This document shows positions 17,102-25,278 of a DNA stretch of 36,289 nucleotides, one piece after another (position 1 is the stretch's first letter; each line of letters begins with the position of its first letter). Origin of the DNA: an uncultured Anaerolineae bacterium (GTDB lineage: Bacteria > Chloroflexota > Anaerolineae > Anaerolineales > Villigracilaceae). The notes under the pieces were generated by a model, which did no database searches, was not told where the DNA came from, and saw only the letters and a program-made list of their open reading frames with translations. The stretch is from positions 1 through 36,289 of the forward strand of contig CAINXK010000032.1 of assembly GCA_903854805.1 (NCBI GenBank), read 5' to 3'. A program made the translations under genes and the position numbers.

Positions 17102-18618
17102 GATAATTCCTTTTGTTTATCGGTATTCTGAATTGTAAAAGCGCCTGCCGCTCCTGCCAGGATCCCAAGATTGATCCACATTTCAGGGGTAACGAATGAA
17201 TCTTGTGAAATGCCCTGGAAAACCACCGCAACCAGTGCAAATAGGCCTGCGGTGGCCAGCCAACGCGCTGTGCTGGACTGCGCGCTAGAGCGCAGCAGGT
17301 TGATGCAATCTGCAAACAAGGCCAGATAAAATGCCAGGAATAGCACGAATCCGATCAGCCCGGTTTCGGTTAACAGGCGCACATAAAGATTTTTTGGGTT
17401 TGGATAAAGATTAGAAGCCGGGCTCATTTGCCGGGCAATTTCTGGCTCGCCGGATAAGACCCAATCCGGCATGTTTTGATAAATCCAAAAACCGCTCGCG
17501 CCAAGCCCGACACCGGTGAGAGGGTGTGCATCGAAGGCGGTCAACGCTGCGGATGCGTATGCCAGTCGCGGCCCGAGATAGACGTCCTGGGCGTATGAGA
17601 TCAGGTCAGTCTTGTCTGATTGGAAAAATGCAGCGATATAGCCTTTATCTGCTAAAAAAATGGATGCGCCTGCCAAAACTGACAGGCTCACAGCCGCTAA
17701 AAGGATACGGCTGCCAGTGGTTTTGATCGTTGTCGAGAGATTTGATCGGTTCTGGCGGTTGAATCCTGCCCTTACCCAACCCCAAAAGGCGAATAAAGTT
17801 TGTTTGCCAGCCAGGGTGAAGGTAACTGCGCCTGCCAACAGGGCGATGGCCAGGCCAGAGCGGGAATATGTCATCATTAAGCCAGTTAAAGCGGCTAATA
17901 ACAGAAGTGGTTCGACAAAGGTTCGCAAACGCGAGATTGTAAGCCAATTTGCCGAAGGCGGCGCGTTATTGGCGAGGGCGCGGTAGCGGATTATTACCGC
18001 AGAAACAAGCCAGGGCAGATACAGGGCAGCAATCTGGCCGGCCAACCAGGAAGGTTCATACGCGAACCCTGATATGCGCTTATTTTTGACCAGACCGCGT
18101 ACCGAAAATAGATTTTGGATTTGCAGGAGTTGTTTGCGGTAACCGTTATTCAGGCCAATGAACTGGATTGCTCCCCAAATGAGGTGCGCGACGAGCCCGA
18201 CGAGCAGGCATTTGACTGAAAATTTTAGGTCTGCCTCGTCCTGGTTCATCCATATGGCAGCGACAAAAAACGATAGTCCGATTATCAGGGTCACTACTGC
18301 TCGAATTGCCCGATCGAAAAAATCCACGCCGCGTAGTTCCAGCGGCGCAAGAGTCATTCCAAAAGCGGTGGCAGCCAGGGCAACCAGTAAAAATGCCAAT
18401 AAGATGGTCAGCACCCCAGGCCAGGGGCGCTGGATTTCGCCGCGTTTGATGCGTATCAATAGAACCGGTATTAATAATGCCAGGGGGTAAAGCGCCAATG
18501 GACGAACATAAGTCCCCGCGCCCATAAATGGCATGAAGCGAAAGCTGGTGACAGGCAGCGTCACCAGGACGAGGCCCCAGAGTACCTGCGAAATGGAGGC
18601 AGTTCTCAGCTTACGCAC
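17098..18618 (-). CDS. O-antigen ligase/polymerase-like membrane protein (Wzy/WaaL type)
   Basis: A 506-residue polytopic membrane protein with about twelve hydrophobic segments. The Wzy_C-like part has MMTYSRSGLAIALLAG, a large external loop with HPLTGVGLGASGFW, and then YPNPKNLYVRLLTETGLIGFVLF. This order is the hallmark of the O-antigen ligase/polymerase superfamily, which joins lipid-linked oligosaccharide units or ligates glycans to acceptors outside the membrane. It overlaps the Wzz-like gene by eight bases upstream and the sulfotransferase by four downstream. Polymerase and ligase roles cannot be separated from sequence. The adjacent chain-length protein favours a polymerase. Confidence 0.88.
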   Translation of the reverse strand: MRKLRTASISQVLWGLVLVTLPVTSFRFMPFMGAGTYVRPLALYPLALLIPVLLIRIKRGEIQRPWPGVLTILLAFLLVALAATAFGMTLAPLELRGVDFFDRAIRAVVTLIIGLSFFVAAIWMNQDEADLKFSVKCLLVGLVAHLIWGAIQFIGLNNGYRKQLLQIQNLFSVRGLVKNKRISGFAYEPSWLAGQIAALYLPWLVSAVIIRYRALANNAPPSANWLTISRLRTFVEPLLLLAALTGLMMTYSRSGLAIALLAGAVTFTLAGKQTLFAFWGWVRAGFNRQNRSNLSTTIKTTGSRILLAAVSLSVLAGASIFLADKGYIAAFFQSDKTDLISYAQDVYLGPRLAYASAALTAFDAHPLTGVGLGASGFWIYQNMPDWVLSGEPEIARQMSPASNLYPNPKNLYVRLLTETGLIGFVLFLAFYLALFADCINLLRSSAQSSTARWLATAGLFALVAVVFQGISQDSFVTPEMWINLGILAGAAGAFTIQNTDKQKELS

Positions 18619-19375
18619 GTTCGTGGTTCCCGGACTGGTCTTTGCGATCCGATCTTTGGATGCCTGCCAGGGGGCTAAATAGGATGATCAGGCCTGCCAG
18701 TGCCAAGAACAAGCCTGCGCCAGAGACTGCATAGATTGCCAGGCTGCTTTTGCGCGTGACGGGTAGATTTTCGCTAGCGCGCTGTGCCAAAGAGACTTGT
18801 ATTTCTGGCGTAATTGCGAGTGATCTGGATTCCAGGCTCTGGAGTTGAGCCTGTAAGGTAGGGTCAGCGGGGTGGCTTTCCAGGGCTTTGCGGGTGGCAT
18901 CCAGTGTGACGGCGGTTTGAATGCCCTGCTGCAGCTGGGCAGTGAACGCTTCAGCCCAGGCTGTTGCCAGCCTGGCGGCCAAATCGGCAGATGGGTCACT
19001 GGCGTAAAAATGCCAGCCGCCATCCTGGGGTTGGCTGAGTTCCAGCTTGCCAGCCAGGGAGCGCAGTTCTGAGACAGGCAAACCTGATTGCGCGGCAACC
19101 AGTTGGAGGGTTGTATCTGCCCAGGCGAGTTCTTCGACTTTGCGGCTCTCGCGTTCCAGATAATAGAATAATTCATTATCGGGCTTATTGGGCCAGGCTT
19201 TTTCCATATTGAAACTGACCACTACCGTGGCTCGGGCGCGATATTCGGGCGGATTGATAAAATAAAATGCCATGCCAGCCAGGCTGCCGATCAGAGCGCC
19301 AAGCACCCAGAAGCGCCAGGCACGCAGCAGGCGGATAAGGTCATCGGAAGAAGCCGGGGAGAGTAGGGTTTTCAT
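18611..19375 (-). CDS. Wzz/chain-length-determinant-like protein
   Basis: A 254-residue protein with two transmembrane helices (about 24-44 and 213-235) and a periplasmic-type helical region between them, the topology of Wzz polysaccharide co-polymerases. The N-terminal segment LLRAWRFWVLGALIG followed by the first external strand PPEYRARATVVV is characteristic. The central part is helical and rich in Ala, Gln and Leu. There is no tyrosine-kinase domain and no Walker A motif, so it is the Wzz/GumC-type external part only. It probably sets polymer length together with the Wzy-like protein whose gene overlaps its 3' end by eight bases. The upstream GT2 stop is four bases away. Confidence 0.82.
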   Translation of the reverse strand: MKTLLSPASSDDLIRLLRAWRFWVLGALIGSLAGMAFYFINPPEYRARATVVVSFNMEKAWPNKPDNELFYYLERESRKVEELAWADTTLQLVAAQSGLPVSELRSLAGKLELSQPQDGGWHFYASDPSADLAARLATAWAEAFTAQLQQGIQTAVTLDATRKALESHPADPTLQAQLQSLESRSLAITPEIQVSLAQRASENLPVTRKSSLAIYAVSGAGLFLALAGLIILFSPLAGIQRSDRKDQSGNHERA

Positions 19376-19379
19376 TTTG

Positions 19380-20183
19380 TTAGCGCTTCACTGATCTTGA
19401 GTTCGGGTTGGCTTGCATCTGTCGCTTTCGGCGCCAATTTAATATTGGTGCGACAAGTTTGCGGACATAATATTTGGCGACGATTTGGGCAAAGATGGAA
19501 CCACCATCACGGTAATGGACTTTGAGCATTTCTGGCCAGCAGCGGTCGTCGGCCAGGATAGTTTTGCCGCTGTTGTGCAGCCGGAAGTTGGCCCAAGTCT
19601 GTTCGGGCAGGTAAGCCAGGGGTGCGAGTTTTGCCAAGCGTACCCACAGGTCATAGTCCATTGCAAAGTAAAAATCCTGGTCGAGCGGGCCGGCTTGTTT
19701 CCAGAGGTCCGCGCGGAAAAAAGCTGCTTGTTGTGGAATATGGACGTAGCCCTGGCGCAAACGGCGGTAGTCTGTCTGCGCAGCCGGGAAGCGCCCGATC
19801 TTTTGCCCGGTTTCATCAATGAAGTTGGTGTTGGCATAAACCATGCCGGTTTCAGGGTGGTTCGTTAGATACTTGGCGGCTGAGGCCAGTGCGCCGGGTT
19901 CATAGGTGTCATCCGAGTTGATCCATGCCAGGATCTCGCCTTTTGCTTGTGAAAAACCTTTGTTCAGGGCGTCTGTTTGGCCATTGTCTTTTTCTGAGAT
20001 CCACCAGGCCAGCTTGTTGGCATAGCTCTGGATGATATCCACGGAACCATCGTGGGAGCCACCATCCACTATGATGTACTCAATTGCCGGGTAGTCCTGG
20101 TCCAGCACGGAGCGGATGGTGGCATCAATGTAACGGGCCTGGTTGAAAGATGGGGTGATAATTGAGATAAGAGGTGTGTTCAT
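19380..20183 (-). CDS. Family 2 glycosyltransferase (copy B of a GT2/GT-C pair)
   Basis: A 267-residue cytoplasmic GT-A glycosyltransferase. It starts with SIITPSFNQARY, has the VDGGSHDGS nucleotide-binding turn and the metal-binding INSDD (residues 88-92), followed by GMVYANTNF. The C-terminal half contains FYFAMDYDLWVRLAKL, the usual acceptor-side ED-like motif. It is closely similar in order and wording to the GT2 at 21826-22767, for example YNQAR/FNQAR, GWVSEKDKGQADA against WWISEKDNGQTDA, and the NSDD block. Its ATG overlaps the stop of the preceding GT-C gene by one base (TAATG). Donor and acceptor sugars are unknown. Confidence 0.93.
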   Translation of the reverse strand: MNTPLISIITPSFNQARYIDATIRSVLDQDYPAIEYIIVDGGSHDGSVDIIQSYANKLAWWISEKDNGQTDALNKGFSQAKGEILAWINSDDTYEPGALASAAKYLTNHPETGMVYANTNFIDETGQKIGRFPAAQTDYRRLRQGYVHIPQQAAFFRADLWKQAGPLDQDFYFAMDYDLWVRLAKLAPLAYLPEQTWANFRLHNSGKTILADDRCWPEMLKVHYRDGGSIFAQIVAKYYVRKLVAPILNWRRKRQMQANPNSRSVKR

Positions 20184-21766
20184 TATTTTATTTTCGTCAC
20201 GTCTAAGCGAAAAACGAGATAACCTTTGCCTTCGGCAAAGACCGGATAAGTCTGGTAGATATACGCCTTGATCTCGGGTTGTTGGTCAAGTTTGCCCAAC
20301 TGGGTTACGACCAGATACTGCTTTCCGGAAGCCTGTTCCTGGAACCTTTGCATCAGGTTGATCTGGCGACCGTCGAGAGTGCGTAGATCCAAATCACCAG
20401 AATCGTACCACGAATCAACTTCCTGCCAGCCCCAGTAGGCCAGACGATAGCCATAATCTTGAGAAATTGTCAGCACCGGTCCATCGTGACCGAGCTTTTC
20501 GCCCAGGGCGGCCCAAAATTCCGCATCCGGGCGCCAGTCATCGCGGATCAATTCCACGCGAACGTTCCAAACCTGGATCGAGACGACAAGCAGGATCAGA
20601 ATGGATAAAACCGCCCGAGCGAAGATATCAGGCCAATTTCTTTTTGGGTTTGGTCGCGGATCTGAGCTGTTATCGCCGGAAATACGCGGGTTACGAAGCC
20701 GGTTGGCTGTTTCAAAAAGTGCTTCTGCCACCGGTGCCAATGATACCGCTACGATCGGGATTAGCAGGAGTTGGTAATAGTCATGAGTGCTGATGTGATA
20801 AGCAAAAGTCATGCCGTAGGCAAAGTAACCCAACCAGAGCCCAATCAGCAAGGCCGTAGCGCGCCGCCTGGCTACAAACATCCCAGTGACGGCAGCCGCC
20901 AGGGCCCCGAAGCCCGTGACTCCATCAATTTGTCCGATCCAGCGCAGGTAAAAAGCCGGGTCAGACCAGAGCTGGGGAAAGAAGCGGAATGCAAATTGTT
21001 GGCCGAGAAAACCGGGACCCAGCAGGCCGTAGATGGTATAGGCTGCGGTTGGTAGTATGGATAGACCAGCCAGGACCCAGGTTTGTTTGTCCTTGAGCGA
21101 TTTAACCAGGCCGCATTCCAGCGTGAGCGCTGCGATTGCGAAAGCGAGCGGAAAAACGGCTACATTTTTTACGAAAATGGCCAGCCCATTCAGGATACCC
21201 GCCAGAATGACCCACTTCCATGATCTGCCGGGCAGGTCGCGGTTGTTTGCCCAGTGGAAGCTGGCCCAGGCAGCGCTGACGATCAGAGCGACCATTAATG
21301 GATCTGGTTGGAAGGTGCGGCTGGCGATCACACCATAGGGCAAGAATAAATAAAAGAGCAGGGAAATAAATGCACCGGCCGGACCGGATATTTCGCTGGC
21401 AAGCAGAAAAAGCAGCAGGCCTGCCAGAACCCAGAACAGGGCTGAGTAGACCCGCGCGATCCACAAGTGTTCGCCAACCATGCGGTAGGTTTGGGCTGTG
21501 ATAGTCTCGATCACGGTTGGTTCAATTGCCTGGATTGATTTCCACTGCCTGACGGCCATTGCGCGCTGCCACTCAGGGATTTCTGAATTGGCAGGCAGCG
21601 TGGCGTAGTACATTCCGCGCGCTTTAAGGGCCGAGAACAGTTGGCGGGTGGGTGCAAAATCGAGGGGCAGGTCGGTTAGATCATACAGGCGAATAGCGCC
21701 GGCGAGTGTAAATGCCAGGATTAGGGCGAAGATCAGGGATTTGCGATTACCGAAGAACCAGGTCAT
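20183..21766 (-). CDS. GT-C membrane glycosyltransferase, DFxPTRQ family (copy B)
   Basis: A 527-residue polytopic membrane protein with about eleven helices and a C-terminal soluble tail of ~130 residues. In the first external loop, where GT39/GT83 enzymes carry an Asp-Glu pair, it has LPLDFAPTRQLFSALKARG (from residue 33). Further blocks shared with the copy at 22764-24293 are FQPDPLM, SHDYYQLLLIPI and a tail with DYGYRLAYWGWQ. The topology matches GT-C transferases using lipid-phosphate sugars on the outer membrane face. It sits between two GT2 genes and overlaps the downstream one by one base. The paralogue relation is plain; catalysis and donor are inferred. Confidence 0.7.
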   Translation of the reverse strand: MTWFFGNRKSLIFALILAFTLAGAIRLYDLTDLPLDFAPTRQLFSALKARGMYYATLPANSEIPEWQRAMAVRQWKSIQAIEPTVIETITAQTYRMVGEHLWIARVYSALFWVLAGLLLFLLASEISGPAGAFISLLFYLFLPYGVIASRTFQPDPLMVALIVSAAWASFHWANNRDLPGRSWKWVILAGILNGLAIFVKNVAVFPLAFAIAALTLECGLVKSLKDKQTWVLAGLSILPTAAYTIYGLLGPGFLGQQFAFRFFPQLWSDPAFYLRWIGQIDGVTGFGALAAAVTGMFVARRRATALLIGLWLGYFAYGMTFAYHISTHDYYQLLLIPIVAVSLAPVAEALFETANRLRNPRISGDNSSDPRPNPKRNWPDIFARAVLSILILLVVSIQVWNVRVELIRDDWRPDAEFWAALGEKLGHDGPVLTISQDYGYRLAYWGWQEVDSWYDSGDLDLRTLDGRQINLMQRFQEQASGKQYLVVTQLGKLDQQPEIKAYIYQTYPVFAEGKGYLVFRLDVTKIK

Positions 21767-21773
21767 GGATGGT

Positions 21774-21787
21774 AGGTGTCAGGTGTG
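21774..21787. repeat. Tandem heptamer AGGTGTC/AGGTGTG in an operon spacer
   Basis: Two adjacent seven-base units, differing in the last base, lie in the 59-base gap between the GT2 at 21826-22767 and the GT-C gene at 20183-21766. Their role is unknown. Confidence 0.4.
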
Positions 21788-21825
21788 GTTTTGGATTCTA
21801 ATATGCGTGCGTATGTGGGTTGAGA

Positions 21826-22767
21826 TCAGATTTTTTTTAGATGCCGCAGACGCATATAAATGCCGCGCAGATTTTTAAATCCGAGCAGGGCCAGAATTGC
21901 GTAAGCCACGCGGTGCCACTCTTTTAATACCACGAGTGGTCTGAACTTGAAAGCCCGCCAATACGCAGCGAGTGAATTAGCATACTCGCCACCATCCAGC
22001 AGATAAAACGCATCAAAGCGGTTGGCACCGCCCAGGATGCTGGTTTCGTTCTGCTGGTAAAGGGGGGCAAATTCTGGGGTTGATTGCATCCATTCCACAA
22101 CGCGAAAGGCTTCCCGTCCAAAATCTGCGGTGCGGGCCAGGTTTTTGGCTTCGGGGTGATAGCGCGCGGCAGCCAATGTTTCTGGCAGATAGACGCTTGG
22201 AGCGAGTCGCAGCATGCGCAGCCAGAGGTGGTGATCGAGCAGGCAGTGGAAGCTCGGATCAAGCAGGCCGGCCTGCATAAGCACCGACTGGCGGATAAAG
22301 ACGGCCGGCTGGCTGATGATACGAAAAGACATCAGATCAAGCAGGTCGAAAGGTTGAAATACCTGCAGGTTAAAGGGTTGGCTATCCGCGTCGACCGATA
22401 GTACGTTTCCATAAACCAACCCGGCCTGCGGGTTTTCTTCAAAGGCCCGGACGGCGCGTTGGATGGCACCGGGTAAATAGTAATCATCCGAGTTCAGCCA
22501 GGCGACGATAGCTCCGGTGGCTTGACGCAGGCCTTTATTGATGGCGTCAGCCTGGCCTTTGTCTTTTTCTGAAACCCAGCCCGTCAGGCGCTGCTCGTAT
22601 TTTTTGATTATTTCAACACTCGCATCTGTGGATCCGCCATCCATGACGAAATATTCAAGTGCTGGATAGGCTGAGTCCAGCACTGAACGCATGGTTTGCT
22701 CAAGGAAGCGCGCTTGATTGTAGGATGGCGTTACGATTGAGACGCGCAAGGCAGGTTGGTTGGTCAT
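21826..22767 (-). CDS. Family 2 glycosyltransferase (copy A of a GT2/GT-C pair)
   Basis: A 313-residue cytoplasmic GT-A enzyme. The N-terminus has SIVTPSYNQARFL, then VMDGGSTDASVE, GWVSEKDKGQADAINKG and the metal-binding WLNSDD (residues 90-95). CLLDHHLWLRMLRL in the second half takes the place of the acceptor-side motif seen as AMDYDLWVRLAKL in copy B. About 45 extra C-terminal residues compared with copy B form a basic, partly amphipathic tail (FKFRPLVVLKEWHRV), which could attach it to the membrane. The start overlaps the GT-C stop by four bases (ATGA). Like copy B, it is directly associated with a DFxPTRQ-type GT-C protein. Confidence 0.93.
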   Translation of the reverse strand: MTNQPALRVSIVTPSYNQARFLEQTMRSVLDSAYPALEYFVMDGGSTDASVEIIKKYEQRLTGWVSEKDKGQADAINKGLRQATGAIVAWLNSDDYYLPGAIQRAVRAFEENPQAGLVYGNVLSVDADSQPFNLQVFQPFDLLDLMSFRIISQPAVFIRQSVLMQAGLLDPSFHCLLDHHLWLRMLRLAPSVYLPETLAAARYHPEAKNLARTADFGREAFRVVEWMQSTPEFAPLYQQNETSILGGANRFDAFYLLDGGEYANSLAAYWRAFKFRPLVVLKEWHRVAYAILALLGFKNLRGIYMRLRHLKKI

Positions 22768-24293
22768 TGTTTGGGGTGGCCCAGGTCAAACAGGATAAAA
22801 CCTTTGTCTTGCACCAGTATCGGGTAATTTGTGTTGAGCTGTTTTTGCAGATCTGGCTGGCGATCGTACTCATCGAAATCCGTGATGAGAAAATAGTCTT
22901 TATTGGAGGTCAAGCGGGCATAGGTTGCATCAAAATTTTCGATAGCCACGGAAGCTGGCCAGGGAGTGGAGTTTTGCCAGCCGTAATAGGCCAGTGGGTA
23001 GCCGTAATCTGTGGTCAGCGCAATCACACCCGGTTGATGGCCAATCGCGTTGCCAACCTGGCTCCAGAATGCGGCTTGTGGGCGGTAATCATTTGCGCGC
23101 TGTTTGATATATTGATCAATGCTGATCAGCAAGATGGAACTCAATAATAAGGAAATAGTAATAAATTGTAAAGAGCGCGCTGTTTTGAGTTTTTTTGTGA
23201 ATATTGGAAAGACGGCCTGGGCAAGCTGGGCGAGGCACAGGGCTGTGATGGGGATGATTGGCAGGCTGTAGTAATCGTGGCTGGAGATGTGGTGGGCGAA
23301 AACCAAACCAAAAATGAGGTAGGCAGCCCACAGGCCCCCGAGAAAGATTTTTGCCGGTTTGCTGCTGAAGGCAAGCCAGCCAAGCAAGGCCAGCGCAAAC
23401 CAGGGGATACCGGCGATGATTTCCAGTTTTAGAAACCAGCGCAGGTAAAAGAATGGGCTGATCCACATTTCCGGATAAAAGCGCCCGCCAAACTGTTGGT
23501 CGAGGAAACCGCCCATTAAAATGCCGTAATATAGGTATGCGCCGGGTGGCAGCATGCCAAGCAGAACGATTGCCCAGGTTTGGGGGAGTTTGAGAGATTT
23601 TTTGAGCCCAATATAGGCCAAAATAATGCCGAGCGCGGCCCCGATGACAAAAAAAGCGGCTGGAAATTTGACGAAAATTGCCAGCCCGCCAGAGATACCG
23701 GCGATCAGTGCCCAGGTCCACGAGGCTGAATGCCGGCCCCAGTTTTCCATGGCCCACCAGAAGATAATCAGCAGCAGCAGCATGAGTGGGTCGGGCTGGA
23801 AGGCGCGGCTGGCAGTGACTGCATAGGGGAGCAGCAGGTAGAAGGCCAGGCTGCAGGCGGCTGCCGGGTTGGAGGATGTCAGGTTTTTGGATAACAAAAA
23901 CAAGAACAAGCCTCCGAACATCCAGAAGGTTGCTGAAATGGCGCGCGGGATGGCGGTTTGTTCGCCGAAGGTTTGGTACAGCCCGGCAGACAGGTATTCG
24001 AGTAGAGGCGGTTCGATCGTGGCTTCGCCGGAATATTGGCGCATGGCCAGATCTTTCTGCCATGCGGCAGGTGCGGTGCTGGTGGCGGTTTCAGGCGTGG
24101 ATGCTTCTGGCAAGGACTGGTAATAGATGCCGCGTGCCTTGATGGCCCCAAAAAGCTGGCGGGTGGGGTGGAAATCCAACAGCGGGGCAGACAGGTCATT
24201 GAAACGCAGAAATGCTCCGCATCCGAGCAAAATTACCAGGAGCAGGCTGAAAACCCAGGGTGCTTTAATCAGGTCGCGGGAAGTGTGCTTCAA
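22764..24293 (-). CDS. GT-C membrane glycosyltransferase, DFxPTRQ family (copy A)
   Basis: A 509-residue multi-pass membrane protein, clear paralogue of the 20183-21766 product. The first loop reads LLDFHPTRQLFGAIKARG (from residue 38), again without the Asp-Glu pair usual in GT39. It also has AFQPDPLMLLLL, SSHDYYSLPIIPI and the tail DYGYPLAYYGWQ. The only in-frame start is a TTG at 24293: the upstream codons run into a TAA within four triplets, and no ribosome binding site is seen. The TTG overlaps the stop of a 32-codon ORF (24290-24388) by four bases. The real N-terminus may therefore be longer and lie in the other frame. The function is inferred as adding a lipid-donated sugar on the external face. 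Confidence 0.7.
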   Translation of the reverse strand: MKHTSRDLIKAPWVFSLLLVILLGCGAFLRFNDLSAPLLDFHPTRQLFGAIKARGIYYQSLPEASTPETATSTAPAAWQKDLAMRQYSGEATIEPPLLEYLSAGLYQTFGEQTAIPRAISATFWMFGGLFLFLLSKNLTSSNPAAACSLAFYLLLPYAVTASRAFQPDPLMLLLLIIFWWAMENWGRHSASWTWALIAGISGGLAIFVKFPAAFFVIGAALGIILAYIGLKKSLKLPQTWAIVLLGMLPPGAYLYYGILMGGFLDQQFGGRFYPEMWISPFFYLRWFLKLEIIAGIPWFALALLGWLAFSSKPAKIFLGGLWAAYLIFGLVFAHHISSHDYYSLPIIPITALCLAQLAQAVFPIFTKKLKTARSLQFITISLLLSSILLISIDQYIKQRANDYRPQAAFWSQVGNAIGHQPGVIALTTDYGYPLAYYGWQNSTPWPASVAIENFDATYARLTSNKDYFLITDFDEYDRQPDLQKQLNTNYPILVQDKGFILFDLGHPKQ

Positions 24294-24388
24294 AATGGGC
24301 TTTTAGCGTCCCATGCGCGCTGCAAAGCAGAAAAACTTGCCCGGGCAGCCATGTTTTCAGAGGTGGGCTCGATCGGTTGGTTTAGCAT
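24290..24388 (-). CDS. 32-codon ORF filling the gap between two operon genes; coupled mini-gene or frameshifted N-terminus
   Basis: The ATG lies one base after the TAA of the MptE-like gene (TAATATG), and the TGA overlaps the TTG start of the GT-C gene (TTGA). The peptide runs MLNQPIEPTSENMAARASFS and then ALQRAWDAKSPF, polar and basic like a cytosolic N-terminal segment. The junction is CCATTTTGAAG. One more T, or a -1 slip on the T run, would join it in frame to the GT-C protein directly before its first helix. The sequence alone cannot tell a small coupled protein from a sequencing or natural frameshift. No strong ribosome binding site is visible. Confidence 0.4.
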   Translation of the reverse strand: MLNQPIEPTSENMAARASFSALQRAWDAKSPF

Positions 24389-24389
24389 A

Positions 24390-25208
24390 TTAGAAGAGCC
24401 TGTCATAGTCAACTTTTTCAAAAATAGTCAGTTTTCCTGCGACCGTGGCATCCACAATCCGGCGTCCTGCGTTTTCATAGGCGCTGCGCGCCATGCGGTA
24501 AGCGATTTCGGATGTTTCCAGGTCTGGAAGCTGCCAGCGGAAGCCCTTACCAAAATATTGGCCTGAAAAGTGGTTGGGATCATCCCCTTGGGATGTAATG
24601 GTAGTGTTGGGTTTCCCGGTTGTGATGTAATTGTGGTCGACCCCGACCAGGATGACTTCGTCAAAACCCATGTGAAAAGCCAGCTGCATGGTGACGTAGG
24701 TCACAGTGGCACCTTCCCAGACTCGTCCGCGCACGTCTGTGGAGAAGCGCGGGGCATCGTAGGTGGTGTGCAGGAAGGTTGGTAAATTTTCGTAATTTGA
24801 AGCGGTAAATTGGGCTGCGTCAAAAAACTTGCGCGAACGCCAGGTTATGAATTTTGGGATTTTGAGCGCGGCCAGATCGCTGGCGGTTTGTTCGATGACC
24901 AGATCATTGACTACTGAGAGATAGGTGGTGCTGAAGCCCAGTTCGGCGAACATCAGGTAGATGCGATTCAAACCGAAGCTGATCTCACCACTGAGCTTGC
25001 TGAGGTTGGTTTGCTTCAGGCTGGGTCCATTGCCGATGATAAAGGCGCGTTTGCCCTTGTGAATATCTTTGAGAGCTGCCAGGCGTTTGATGGCGGTATG
25101 CCGCCAGGGGTGCAGGTAGGCTGCGGGCAGCTGCGGCAGGTCGCGCAGGCCGATATATGTATCGCGGATGATGGGCCAGATGATGGATGCTTTAAGGTTT
25201 TTTTTCAT
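24390..25208 (-). CDS. MptE-like/DUF115 (Maf-related) protein
   Basis: A 272-residue cytoplasmic protein. It has FIIGNGPSL (residues 56-64) followed by SFGLNRIYLMF. This glycine-rich loop with a downstream N-R turn occurs in the MptE-like/DUF115 family and in CstI-type sialyltransferases. A second block, EVILVGVDHNYITTG (from residue 184), and HFSGQYFGKGFRW near the C-terminus are also typical of the former. DUF115 proteins include the flagellin-glycosylating Maf proteins, so transfer of an acidic nine-carbon-type sugar is an attractive idea next to a CMP-sugar synthetase gene. The ATG at 25208 is preferred over an in-frame TTG at 25223, but neither has a strong ribosome binding site. The exact reaction is unknown. 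Confidence 0.65.
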   Translation of the reverse strand: MKKNLKASIIWPIIRDTYIGLRDLPQLPAAYLHPWRHTAIKRLAALKDIHKGKRAFIIGNGPSLKQTNLSKLSGEISFGLNRIYLMFAELGFSTTYLSVVNDLVIEQTASDLAALKIPKFITWRSRKFFDAAQFTASNYENLPTFLHTTYDAPRFSTDVRGRVWEGATVTYVTMQLAFHMGFDEVILVGVDHNYITTGKPNTTITSQGDDPNHFSGQYFGKGFRWQLPDLETSEIAYRMARSAYENAGRRIVDATVAGKLTIFEKVDYDRLF

Positions 25209-25278
25209 AAATTTGAAAGCCAAATGCCTGAAGAGTATTCAGGTTTGTTTTTCGTAATGGCCAGGTGCAGGCGCAAAA

